NCBI GenBank assembly: GCA_964522605.1
Contig: CAZFWV010000415.1
Span: 1 to 5,793, forward strand
From: CAVZLD01 sp964522605
GTDB lineage: Bacteria; Planctomycetota; Planctomycetia; Pirellulales; Pirellulaceae
Reading direction: 5' to 3'
DNA: 5,793 bases
Shown: positions 1 through 5,793 of the stretch, piece after piece
Layout of the letters: each line of letters begins with the position of its first letter
Position numbering within the stretch: the stretch's first letter is position 1
The notes under the pieces: generated by a model
The model's database searches: none
Told to the model about the DNA's origin: nothing
Seen by the model: only the letters and a program-made list of their open reading frames with translations
Program-made: the position numbers and the translations under genes

Positions 1-37
1 TGGGGCATCGCTGCGCTCTGCCACCAGCCACCCCTCG
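1..37 (+). repeat. REP-like palindromic repeat, copy A (left edge, probably cut by window)
   Basis: A GC-rich intergenic palindrome. Bases 1-7 (TGGGGCA) pair with 19-26 (TGCCACCA) with one bulged base, leaving the 11-nt core TCGCTGCGCTC (8-18) as the loop. It is followed by CAGCCACCC at 25-33 and then CCTCG. The same core, the same CAGCCACCC block and a trailing TCG occur in reverse complement at 5744-5779, so this is one member of a dispersed family and not a chance hairpin. The stem bases differ between the two copies but pairing is kept in both. From memory, this motif is common between genes in planctomycetes; that attribution is not tested here. The element probably continues left of the window. 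Confidence 0.7.
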
Positions 38-72
38 AGAAAAACAGGTTTTGAAGTGCGCTCCAACTTGAT

Positions 73-76
73 GAGG
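73..76 (+). promoter_or_regulatory. Ribosome binding site deciding the ATG at 85
   Basis: GAGG ends 8 nt before the ATG at 85, a normal Shine-Dalgarno distance. The in-frame TTG at 79 would leave only 2 nt and is therefore a poor start. The reading frame is closed upstream by TGA at 52-54, so no longer protein is possible beyond that point. Confidence 0.65.
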
Positions 77-84
77 TTTTGTGC

Positions 85-1719
85 ATGCTGCACGTTCGAG
101 CACAACGATTGCTGCCCTGTCTGGTCGTGCTCTGGACGTGTCTCGCGATCGCGTGCGTCTTCCTGTTGACCCTCGGGACCGACGAAGCCTGGGTGTTGAA
201 CGGCATTCGTAGTTGCCAGGAACCACCGGTCGCCTACCTGACTTCCGAGCCGAACGAGACGAATGGCGGGCTTTTTGCCGCGGCGAACCTCGTGCTGGAG
301 ATTCTGTTCGGCAGTCAAGTGTGGGTCCATCGCCTCTTCTCGCTCTTCAGCGTGTTGTCGTTGATCGCAATCGCAGCCAGCACGATCGGAATCTCCAAGG
401 CGTCGCTTGCCACACGTTGCATCGCAATCGCTCCCTTACTCAGCATCCCGGGAACCGCTGAAGTGGGCGCGATCGCTCTCGGTACGGGCACCGGTGTCAC
501 ACTCCTGGTCTTGGCTGCGGTCGTCTGGTATCGATCCTCCACTCCGGGCATCGGGAGAGTCATCCTGTGTGGCGGTCTCTTCGGTTTGGCTGCCGCATCA
601 CGATTTGACCTTTGTCTGTTTGGCCCGGCGTTCCTGCTGGTCGACAGCGTTCATTCGTCTCGAGACGGTGCCGTACGAATCCGATGGCCCGGACGGGCGC
701 TGTGTGTCGTCATGCTGGCCGCCGCGATCTTCGTTGCTAACATCATCGTGATGCAGTCGATCATCGCCCGGTTGGAGGTGATCACGGATGTGCAACCGAT
801 GATGAATGCAACAGGCACTTCGTCCCTGCTCAAGTTTCTGGATTATCCGCGCACCTTAAACAAAATCGTCATCGCGCAGAGTTTCGCCCCGTTGGGACTT
901 CTTGCGCTCGCCGCGTTGCTTCCATTTCTCGCAACCCCAGAGTGCGCCGAGCCGTCTCGGAGCAACGTCTCGCTCTGGCTTTTTCTGATTGGAGTCGGCT
1001 GGACGCTCTGGTTCGGCTGGCTATTTCAGGCTCCGATCCCCCACCTGCGTTACTTGTGGCCGTCGCTCGCCTGCTTCGCCATCGTGGCGGGTCATGGACT
1101 GGCCTTGCTCTACGAGAATTCACGCGGCGCGCCGTCTCGTTTTCGCTCGTTGGGCATCCTGCTCATCGCCGCGGCGCTCATTGCCGGTGGGACGCTGACA
1201 TCCTTTCGCTCCATCGTGATCGGAGAGAGTGACTACCTGAGCTGGGAATGGTCGCGAGAAATGGCCCTCGATTACTTCCGTCGTTTTCAACATTTGGATG
1301 ACCAGCGTGATGTGATGGAGTATCTTAGGGATTTGCCGAGCGATGAGACGATTGTCTGCCTAGGGAAGCCGTTTCCCTTCCGCTATCTGGCCCATCGGCC
1401 CATTGTCCCGATCGAAGAATTCATCGAACGACCCGCTGGAATGCGCGAAGAGGCTTATCTGATTGTTCCTCCGGCGATCGGTACGTATTTGTGCTTGTCA
1501 CCCGAGGCCTTCCATTGGATCGAGCTGAACTGCGAGCTCAGCGCCCAGTTTGGCCGATACTCGATCTACATCATGCCTCCCGACTTGCCCTCGGAGCCAG
1601 AGATTCTCATACCAGCGCGCGCCAACTATTGGCAACATCCGCAATCCATTCCCTGGTCGGACTGGGATGCCCTTTGGAAGGATTCCCCCGATCAACAGAT
1701 CCCCGCATCGGTGAGGTAG
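85..1719 (+). CDS. Polytopic membrane protein, probable GT-C fold (PMT/ArnT-like) glycosyltransferase
   Basis: The 544-residue product is an integral inner-membrane protein. A first hydrophobic helix (about residues 9-31) is followed directly by GTDEAW with Asp33-Glu34. An acidic pair in the first extracytoplasmic loop is the catalytic hallmark of GT-C enzymes that transfer a sugar from a polyprenyl-phosphate carrier. Further hydrophobic segments lie near 63-77, 83-103, 111-149 (probably two), 158-188, 205-230, 262-284, 295-316, 325-344 and 355-373, roughly ten to twelve helices. HLRYLWPSL (320-328) resembles the Arg-Tyr loop often seen late in the GT-C core. Residues 381-544 are hydrophilic with W/P-rich patches and probably form a periplasmic domain. 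Sugar and acceptor cannot be read from sequence. ATG 85 is preferred over TTG 79 because of the GAGG at 73-76. The gene ends 6 nt before the sucrose synthase gene. The alternative is an uncharacterised membrane protein with only the GT-C topology. Confidence 0.75.
   Translation: MLHVRAQRLLPCLVVLWTCLAIACVFLLTLGTDEAWVLNGIRSCQEPPVAYLTSEPNETNGGLFAAANLVLEILFGSQVWVHRLFSLFSVLSLIAIAASTIGISKASLATRCIAIAPLLSIPGTAEVGAIALGTGTGVTLLVLAAVVWYRSSTPGIGRVILCGGLFGLAAASRFDLCLFGPAFLLVDSVHSSRDGAVRIRWPGRALCVVMLAAAIFVANIIVMQSIIARLEVITDVQPMMNATGTSSLLKFLDYPRTLNKIVIAQSFAPLGLLALAALLPFLATPECAEPSRSNVSLWLFLIGVGWTLWFGWLFQAPIPHLRYLWPSLACFAIVAGHGLALLYENSRGAPSRFRSLGILLIAAALIAGGTLTSFRSIVIGESDYLSWEWSREMALDYFRRFQHLDDQRDVMEYLRDLPSDETIVCLGKPFPFRYLAHRPIVPIEEFIERPAGMREEAYLIVPPAIGTYLCLSPEAFHWIELNCELSAQFGRYSIYIMPPDLPSEPEILIPARANYWQHPQSIPWSDWDALWKDSPDQQIPASVR
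1713..1716 (+). promoter_or_regulatory. Ribosome binding site for the GTG start of sucrose synthase
   Basis: GAGG, followed by T, overlaps the last codons and TAG stop (1717-1719) of the upstream gene and ends 9 nt before GTG 1726. The preceding in-frame codon is ATT and the one before that CGA, then the TAG, so GTG is the only reasonable start. Ribosomes terminating on the upstream gene would finish on top of this site, which suggests translational coupling. Confidence 0.7.
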
Positions 1720-1725
1720 CGAATT

Positions 1726-4131
1726 GTGTTTGACGCGGCCAACGATTTTCTGTCACGGCACCCAGAATGCGCCAGTCAACTTGTGTACCAGTATGAATCT
1801 CGCGATAAGGTATTGCTTCTGCGCGATGAACTCGTCGATCTCATCGAGGATTTCTGCAACACGGAAGAAGGCAGTGTCCTGCGCGGGAACAATCTGTACG
1901 ACATTCTGTGTGCATCGCAGGAAGCCGTCGTGCACGAAGGAACCATCTATTTTGCCATTCGGTGGTCGGTCGCGCGCTGGTCGTACGTGCAACTGCAGAC
2001 GGACACGATGAAGGTCAGCAATATCCCTGTCGCCGGTTTTCTTCGCGCGAAAGAGCGTGTCTTGCAGGATGGCACGACTGCCCAGCCACAGCTGGAAATC
2101 GACCTGATGCCGTTTGAGCGGGGCTTCCCCCGCCTGCGCGAAATCCGATCAATTGGTCACGGAGTCGAGTATCTCAATCGCTACCTCTCCAGCCGATTGT
2201 TCCAGGAACTGGACAATGGAGGTCAGCGGATCTTCCAATTCTTGCGAATGCACCAGGCGCGAGGAATCCCGTTGATGCTGAATCAACGAATTGGTGACCT
2301 CGAGCAACTGCGGGATGCGCTCCGTGCCGCCGACCGATTCCTCGCGGGCCAGCCCGCTGAGCGTGCCTGGTCGGAAGTGGCGGAAGATCTACGTCGGATG
2401 GGCTTTGAGCCAGGTTGGGGTGGCACCGTCGAACGGACTCGCGAAACGATGGGATTCCTGACCGACATTCTCGAGGCACCGGCACCCGATTGCTTCGCGC
2501 GATTCTTGAGTCGCTTGCCGATGATTTTTACGATTGCGATTATCTCCCCTCACGGCTACTTCGGACAATCCAATGTGCTTGGAAAACCGGATACGGGGGG
2601 CCAAGTCGTCTACATTCTGGACCAGGTCCGCGCGATAGAACGGGCAACCCATGAATTCCTCGAACTTCAGGGCCTTGACATCGAACCCTGCATTCTCGTG
2701 ATCACCCGCCTCATCCCAGAAGCCGAAGGGACGACCTGCGATCAGCGACTCGAACCGATCGAGGGCACACGCAATGCAAAGATTCTGAGAGTCCCATTCC
2801 GCGACGTCGAAGGGCAAATCGTTCCTCAATGGATCTCGCGCTTCCAAGTCTGGCCGTATCTGGAGCGTTTCGCGATCGAGGCTCAACAGGAGTTTCGCCA
2901 GGAAACCGGACAGAATCCCGATTTCATTATCGGCAATTATTCCGACGGCAATCTGGTCGCCTCCATCATGGCCAATCAACTCGGTGTAACCCAATGTAAC
3001 ATCGCGCATGCCCTGGAAAAGACGAAGTACCTGTATTCCGATCTCTATTGGAAAGACCACGAGGGATCCCATAATTTCGCCTGCCAGTACACTGCCGATC
3101 TGATTTCCATCAATACTGCGGACTTCATCATCACCAGTACATACCAGGAAATCGCCGGAACTCCTGATTCGCTGGGACAATACGAAAGCTATCAGGCTTA
3201 TACGCTACCGCATCTGTACCGGGTCGTTTACGGCATCGACGTGTTTGATCCCAAATTCAACATCGTTTCGCCAGGGGCCGATCCCAAGATCTTCTTTCCC
3301 TTCCGCGAAGAAGATCGACGTGATGCCGAAATCCTCCAGCTCGTTCGAGACTTGATCCACGGCCCGACGCGAGAGGATGCACGCGGCCACTTCGTCGATA
3401 AAGAGAAGCCTCTGCTGTTCGCCATGTCCCGCCTCGATTACATCAAAAACCCGAGTGGACTCGTCGAGTGGTACGGGCAAAATGAAACGCTGCGACAATA
3501 CGCCAATCTGCTGCTTGTCGGCGGAAGTGTGAATCTCGAAGACAGCAATGATGAAGAAGAACGGGCGCAGATCGAAAAGATTCACTCGTTAATGACCGAG
3601 TACGCCCTCGACGATGAGATGCGCTGGCTGGGGATGCAGACCAATAAGCGGATCGTGGGAGAAATGTATCGCTACGTCGCCGATGGGCGCGGAGCATTCG
3701 TCCAGCCGGCACTCTTTGAAGCGTTCGGCTTGACCGTGATCGAAGCGATGAGCTGTGGGCTGCCCACGTTTGCCACACGGTATGGAGGACCGCTCGAGAC
3801 CATCGAGGACGGGATCTCGGGCTTTCACATCGATCCCAATCACGGCGCTGACGCAGCCGCAAAGATGCTCGACTTCTTCGTCCGGTGTTGTGAAGATCGT
3901 GGCTACTGGGACATCATCTCGCGCGGAGCCCTGGATCGCGTCAGCAGCCACTATACCTGGGAACTGTACGCCGAACGGCTACTTCGACTGGCGCGGATTT
4001 ACGGCTTCTGGAAGTACTTTTCGAATATCGAGCGTGAGGAAGTTCGGCGGTATCTGGAAATGCTCTACTTCCTGGCGTTTCGACCCATGGCAGACAAAGT
4101 CGCCCAGTACGCCGAGTGCGAGCGCACGTAA
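1726..4131 (+). CDS. Sucrose synthase (EC 2.4.1.13), GT4 family, GT-B fold
   Basis: This cytoplasmic enzyme reversibly converts sucrose + NDP to NDP-glucose + fructose. The 801-residue length matches the family (about 790-810). Residues 1 to about 130 correspond to the N-terminal targeting-type domain and about 150-265 to the linker domain of plant enzymes. The GT-B half begins at 269-294 with SPHGYFGQ (274-281) and DTGGQVVYILDQ (289-300), giving the His276 and Gly291-Gly292 substrate loops. Next come WISRFQVWPYLE, then HALEKTKY (His428), TSTYQEIAGT and GIDVFDPKFNIVSPGAD (503-519). The C-terminal Rossmann half has FAMSRLDYIKN with Arg569 and Lys574, the phosphate-binding pair, and the E-x7-E motif Glu665/Glu673 in PALFEAFGLTVIEAM. 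C-terminal helices (about 735-801) match the family ending. No counterpart of the plant N-terminal phosphoserine motif is visible. The plant nucleotide-selecting QN pair is Gln638 and Val644, so Asn is missing. Sucrose-phosphate synthase is excluded by the full-length match. Confidence 0.96.
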   Translation: MFDAANDFLSRHPECASQLVYQYESRDKVLLLRDELVDLIEDFCNTEEGSVLRGNNLYDILCASQEAVVHEGTIYFAIRWSVARWSYVQLQTDTMKVSNIPVAGFLRAKERVLQDGTTAQPQLEIDLMPFERGFPRLREIRSIGHGVEYLNRYLSSRLFQELDNGGQRIFQFLRMHQARGIPLMLNQRIGDLEQLRDALRAADRFLAGQPAERAWSEVAEDLRRMGFEPGWGGTVERTRETMGFLTDILEAPAPDCFARFLSRLPMIFTIAIISPHGYFGQSNVLGKPDTGGQVVYILDQVRAIERATHEFLELQGLDIEPCILVITRLIPEAEGTTCDQRLEPIEGTRNAKILRVPFRDVEGQIVPQWISRFQVWPYLERFAIEAQQEFRQETGQNPDFIIGNYSDGNLVASIMANQLGVTQCNIAHALEKTKYLYSDLYWKDHEGSHNFACQYTADLISINTADFIITSTYQEIAGTPDSLGQYESYQAYTLPHLYRVVYGIDVFDPKFNIVSPGADPKIFFPFREEDRRDAEILQLVRDLIHGPTREDARGHFVDKEKPLLFAMSRLDYIKNPSGLVEWYGQNETLRQYANLLLVGGSVNLEDSNDEEERAQIEKIHSLMTEYALDDEMRWLGMQTNKRIVGEMYRYVADGRGAFVQPALFEAFGLTVIEAMSCGLPTFATRYGGPLETIEDGISGFHIDPNHGADAAAKMLDFFVRCCEDRGYWDIISRGALDRVSSHYTWELYAERLLRLARIYGFWKYFSNIEREEVRRYLEMLYFLAFRPMADKVAQYAECERT

Positions 4132-4150
4132 GACGCGAGATCCCATCCAC

Positions 4151-4200
4151 TGCGTCGGATGCGGACCCGTCGCGAATCGATTCCAGAATCGCCATCCGCA
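4151..4200. terminator. Dyad-symmetric convergent gap, possible bidirectional terminator (weak)
   Basis: Between the two convergent stop codons, TGCGTCGGATG (4151-4161) can pair with CATCCGCA (4193-4200) if TC at 4155-4156 is bulged. Inside it, CGATTCCAGAATCG (4178-4191) is a near-perfect hairpin with a 4-nt loop. There is no T-run on either strand, so it is not a canonical intrinsic terminator. The position between convergent genes is the main argument for a terminator role. Confidence 0.25.
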
Positions 4201-4210
4201 AGCAGCAGAG

Positions 4211-5242
4211 TTACGATGTCGCGGCGACTCCGCTGACGTCGGCGGCGGATGACCAGGGCAGATGGCCGATGCCGGCCTTTTGAGATCGTCGATCTCCACG
4301 AGCCTGGTCTGCGCGCCAGCGCTGGTACGCCTCGGTGCGCTGCAGCAACTCAAAGTCAACAATCGCATAGATCGGGCGACCCCGGCGACAGATCAACCCC
4401 TGCCCGGGACGATGTCGCAGAATCACATGATTCAGTTTCATGTCGAGAACACGAAATCCTTTCGCGGCGAGATCGTCGATCACACGCTTCAACAGGTCGA
4501 CCGCCTCCGACTTGGAAATGACGCCTTGACGAACGAGCGTTTCCGCGTCGGTTCCACGCACCCAATGAAACAGGACAACGTACTGCCGCTCGATCGAGAG
4601 ATCGACCGAAGAGTCAACCGGATGGGATGCCTGATCGGTTTCCAAGCGGTACTTGTGCCGGTAGAAGACATCTTCGGCGCGCCCGAGTTGCCACGGTTCG
4701 AACCGGCGTGCCGGAGAATAGATCGCTAACGGGCGCTTCGTCGGGATCCGCAAATCGGACGGACCAAAGCAGCTGGTCCGCATCTCCTCCAAAAGCCCGA
4801 ACTCCTGGAATGGATCGTTGAATGTGGCATTATCAACGACTTCCTCCGATACACTGCCGGGGAATCCCTCCGCAACATGAAAGGGAACCTGCTGGGCCAT
4901 TCGCGAGAATTTAACCACCAGGTCGATCGATCGGAGTTGGGGGCCCGGCGTCGACACGCGGAACACCGCGCCAGTTCCCCCGGAGAGCGCTTCGCCCCGT
5001 TCGCTGTACTGGTCTCGAACGTACCAGTTTCGGGGGTCCAGATTGTGCAGATGACGCCATCCGTGCCGCGTCACCCACATCCGACCTCCGGAAGAGTCGT
5101 CGATCTCGAAATACGGCACCCCGTAGATCGTGCGCCACCGCTCCCGCGACCCCTCGGCTCCGTCGAACACGGCAAGCTGCCGAATCGCCTGCGACGACCA
5201 AGAATCCTGTCCTGCCTGCCTGTTCGATTCCATTACCGCCAT
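4211..5242 (-). CDS. Divergent protein-kinase-fold (kinase-like) protein
   Basis: The 343-residue protein has the ordered landmarks of a kinase fold. It shows a glycine-rich loop LSGGTGAVFRV (about 87-96), a candidate ATP lysine Lys111 in LVVKFSRM, a candidate helix-C glutamate among E147/E152/E153, and an N-lobe to C-lobe linker around VLFHWVRGTD (223-232). The helix SEAVDLLKRVIDDLAAKGF leads into the catalytic loop VLDMKLNHVIL (Asp267, Lys269, His272), and a metal-binding motif YAIVDFELL (Asp296) follows. His272 replaces the usual Asn and DFE replaces DFG. Only 45 residues follow DFE, so the activation segment and most of the large lobe of Ser/Thr kinases are absent, as in compact RIO- or lipopolysaccharide-kinase-like proteins. 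No membrane segment is seen. Substrate is unknown. The start is ATG 5242 because of the GGAG at 5251-5254. The frame is open back to TTG 5353, but that and ATG 5302 lack a binding site. It converges on the sucrose synthase gene. Confidence 0.78.
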   Translation of the reverse strand: MAVMESNRQAGQDSWSSQAIRQLAVFDGAEGSRERWRTIYGVPYFEIDDSSGGRMWVTRHGWRHLHNLDPRNWYVRDQYSERGEALSGGTGAVFRVSTPGPQLRSIDLVVKFSRMAQQVPFHVAEGFPGSVSEEVVDNATFNDPFQEFGLLEEMRTSCFGPSDLRIPTKRPLAIYSPARRFEPWQLGRAEDVFYRHKYRLETDQASHPVDSSVDLSIERQYVVLFHWVRGTDAETLVRQGVISKSEAVDLLKRVIDDLAAKGFRVLDMKLNHVILRHRPGQGLICRRGRPIYAIVDFELLQRTEAYQRWRADQARGDRRSQKAGIGHLPWSSAADVSGVAATS

Positions 5243-5250
5243 CCGCCGTT

Positions 5251-5254
5251 CTCC
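5251..5254 (-). promoter_or_regulatory. Ribosome binding site deciding the ATG at 5242
   Basis: Read on the minus strand, TTGGAGAACGGCGGATG places GGAG 8 nt before the ATG whose A is at 5242. A second in-frame ATG at 5233 would be 17 nt away, too far for this site. This removes 37 poorly conserved-looking residues from the longest open frame. Confidence 0.7.
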
Positions 5255-5360
5255 AACAACTCGCTGGACCGTTGGGCTCTCTGTGGACGAGCCAGACCGC
5301 ATGTGCAGACCGGGACCCACCGTCCAGCACTGGTATCGTAGCGCCGGCGGCAATAATTTC

Positions 5361-5388
5361 TATATAGAATCTTTTCACTCAATCATAA
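5361..5388 (-). promoter_or_regulatory. Candidate promoter for the kinase-like gene (weak)
   Basis: In the AT-rich island, the minus strand reads TATATA (5366-5361) as a possible -10 box. TTATGA (5388-5383) lies 16 nt upstream as a poor -35 match (3 of 6 to TTGACA). It would give a leader of roughly 110 nt before ATG 5242. The AT content and position support it; the -35 match does not. Confidence 0.3.
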
Positions 5389-5497
5389 GAAAAAATAAAT
5401 ACATCCCCGGCACGCATCATCGAATCGACCAATTGGGGTCGCATTCCACAAGGGGGCCGAAGGCCCGGCAGACTGCGCGAACTCCGTCCACCAAACT

Positions 5498-5568
5498 CGT
5501 TTAACGGTAAGCCAGAGGCGTCGGCGGGTACCAGGCAGAAACCGTCGCCTGCGGCTTGCCGTTAAACG
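5498..5568. repeat. REP-like long-stem inverted repeat
   Basis: Two 23-nt arms, 5498-5520 and 5546-5568, are inverted copies matching at 20 of 23 positions around a 25-nt loop. The outer part is CGTTTAACGGTAAGCC against GGCTTGCCGTTAAACG. The single change in that block is a G-U wobble in plus-strand RNA and an A-C mismatch in minus-strand RNA. The inner part GGCG/CGCC is separated from it by a two-base internal loop. There is no T-run after the stem. The arm sequence resembles repeats I recall from planctomycete intergenic regions. Confidence 0.75.
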
Positions 5569-5577
5569 AAAACCGAA

Positions 5578-5591
5578 CCTGACGCGTCAGG
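5578..5591. repeat. Perfect 14-bp palindrome CCTGACGCGTCAGG
   Basis: CCTGACGCGTCAGG is its own reverse complement and stops matching one base further out on both sides. It lies 9 nt after the long-stem repeat, suggesting that both belong to one composite repeat unit. It could be a protein-binding site or simply part of the repeat. Confidence 0.7.
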
Positions 5592-5743
5592 AGCTTCCAT
5601 TTGTCTGAACGGTAAAACCACGTTCAAAGCGAGGATCATCCCATAACGGCAACTGACGTTCCTCGCCGCGTACTTCAGGACGCAACGCGATCAGGATGAT
5701 CAGACCTAAGGGATGACTCAAGAATAACTTCGTTGTTATCCAA
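5592..5743. other. Intergenic sequence with small inverted repeats; no convincing gene
   Basis: This spacer between palindromic repeats contains GATCATCC (5634-5641) and its exact inverse GGATGATC (5694-5701), 52 nt apart. It also contains a hairpin ATAAC/GTTAT (5724-5728 with 5735-5739). A 65-codon minus-strand open frame runs through it (5784 down to 5587), but its start and stop both fall inside repeat palindromes and it has no ribosome binding site that I can see, so I do not call it a gene. It may be repeat sequence or a decayed fragment. Confidence 0.45.
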
Positions 5744-5780
<37 letters not shown>

Positions 5781-5793
5781 TCACGCGGCTGGG

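Larger units (their letters stand above)
5243..5497 (-). other. Leader and upstream region of the kinase-like gene; no gene seen
   Basis: Bases 5243-5353 keep the kinase frame open but look like untranslated leader. Bases 5354-5400 form an AT-rich island very different from the surrounding sequence. Bases 5400-5497 hold two short perfect hairpins: CGACC/GGTCG (5426-5430 with 5437-5441) and GGGCC-GAA-GGCCC (5454-5466). Neither is followed by a T-run on either strand. I see no coding region, tRNA or structured RNA family I recognise here. Confidence 0.5.

Noticed and set aside
40..53. AAAACAGGTTTT (41-52) as a terminator or operator
   Set aside because: The arms are only five A/T-rich pairs with a 2-nt centre. 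This is too weak to separate from chance.
2389..3180. 263-codon minus-strand open frame antisense to the sucrose synthase gene
   Set aside because: It lies wholly inside a gene with unambiguous family motifs, and its translation shows no recognisable domain. It is explained by codon bias of the sense frame.
4262..4729. 155-codon plus-strand open frame opposite the kinase-like gene
   Set aside because: The minus strand carries ordered kinase landmarks here, and the plus-strand translation shows no motif. It is a shadow frame.
5243..5353. N-terminal extension of the kinase-like protein from TTG 5353 or ATG 5302
   Set aside because: Neither start has a Shine-Dalgarno sequence, while ATG 5242 has GGAG at 8-nt spacing. 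The extra residues look unstructured.
5454..5466. GGGCC-GAA-GGCCC hairpin as an intrinsic terminator
   Set aside because: The stem is perfect but only 5 bp, with no T-run on either strand and no gene ending beside it.

Overview
The window looks like a piece of a moderately GC-rich bacterial chromosome. The lineage suggestion is Planctomycetota. It rests on the intergenic sequence: GC-rich palindromic repeat families with cores TCGCTGCGCTC, CCTGACGCGTCAGG and a stem containing TTAACGGTAAGCC resemble, as I remember them, dispersed repeats common in planctomycete genomes. The divergent kinase-like protein also fits. This is recognition from memory and no search was run.

Layout. Positions 1-84 are a leader that begins inside a REP-like repeat and ends in a good ribosome binding site. 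Positions 85-1719 (+) encode a 544-residue polytopic membrane protein with an N-terminal Asp-Glu pair typical of GT-C (PMT/ArnT-type) glycosyltransferases. Six bases later, 1726-4131 (+) encodes a full-length 801-residue sucrose synthase with a GTG start, whose ribosome binding site lies in the last codons of the membrane protein gene. The two are almost certainly co-transcribed. A 79-bp convergent gap with weak dyad symmetry separates them from a minus-strand gene, 4211-5242, for a 343-residue divergent kinase-fold protein. From 5243 to 5793 there is no convincing gene: first the kinase leader with an AT-rich island around 5361-5400, then about 300 bp of palindromic repeats. A copy of the same repeat family found at position 1 reappears there in inverted orientation, so related repeats bracket the three genes.

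Function. Sucrose synthase interconverts sucrose + NDP with fructose + NDP-glucose. The operon partner would use a lipid-linked sugar, which cells commonly make from an NDP-sugar. One possible reading is that the enzyme feeds NDP-glucose into envelope glycosylation, but the window has no sucrose-phosphate synthase, phosphatase, invertase, fructokinase or polyprenyl-phosphate glucosyltransferase to prove it. The kinase-like gene is convergent and may be unrelated. The most notable points are the sucrose synthase nucleotide-selectivity region, which differs from plant enzymes; the unusual kinase active-site signature (D-M-K-L-N-H and DFE); and the repeat architecture.
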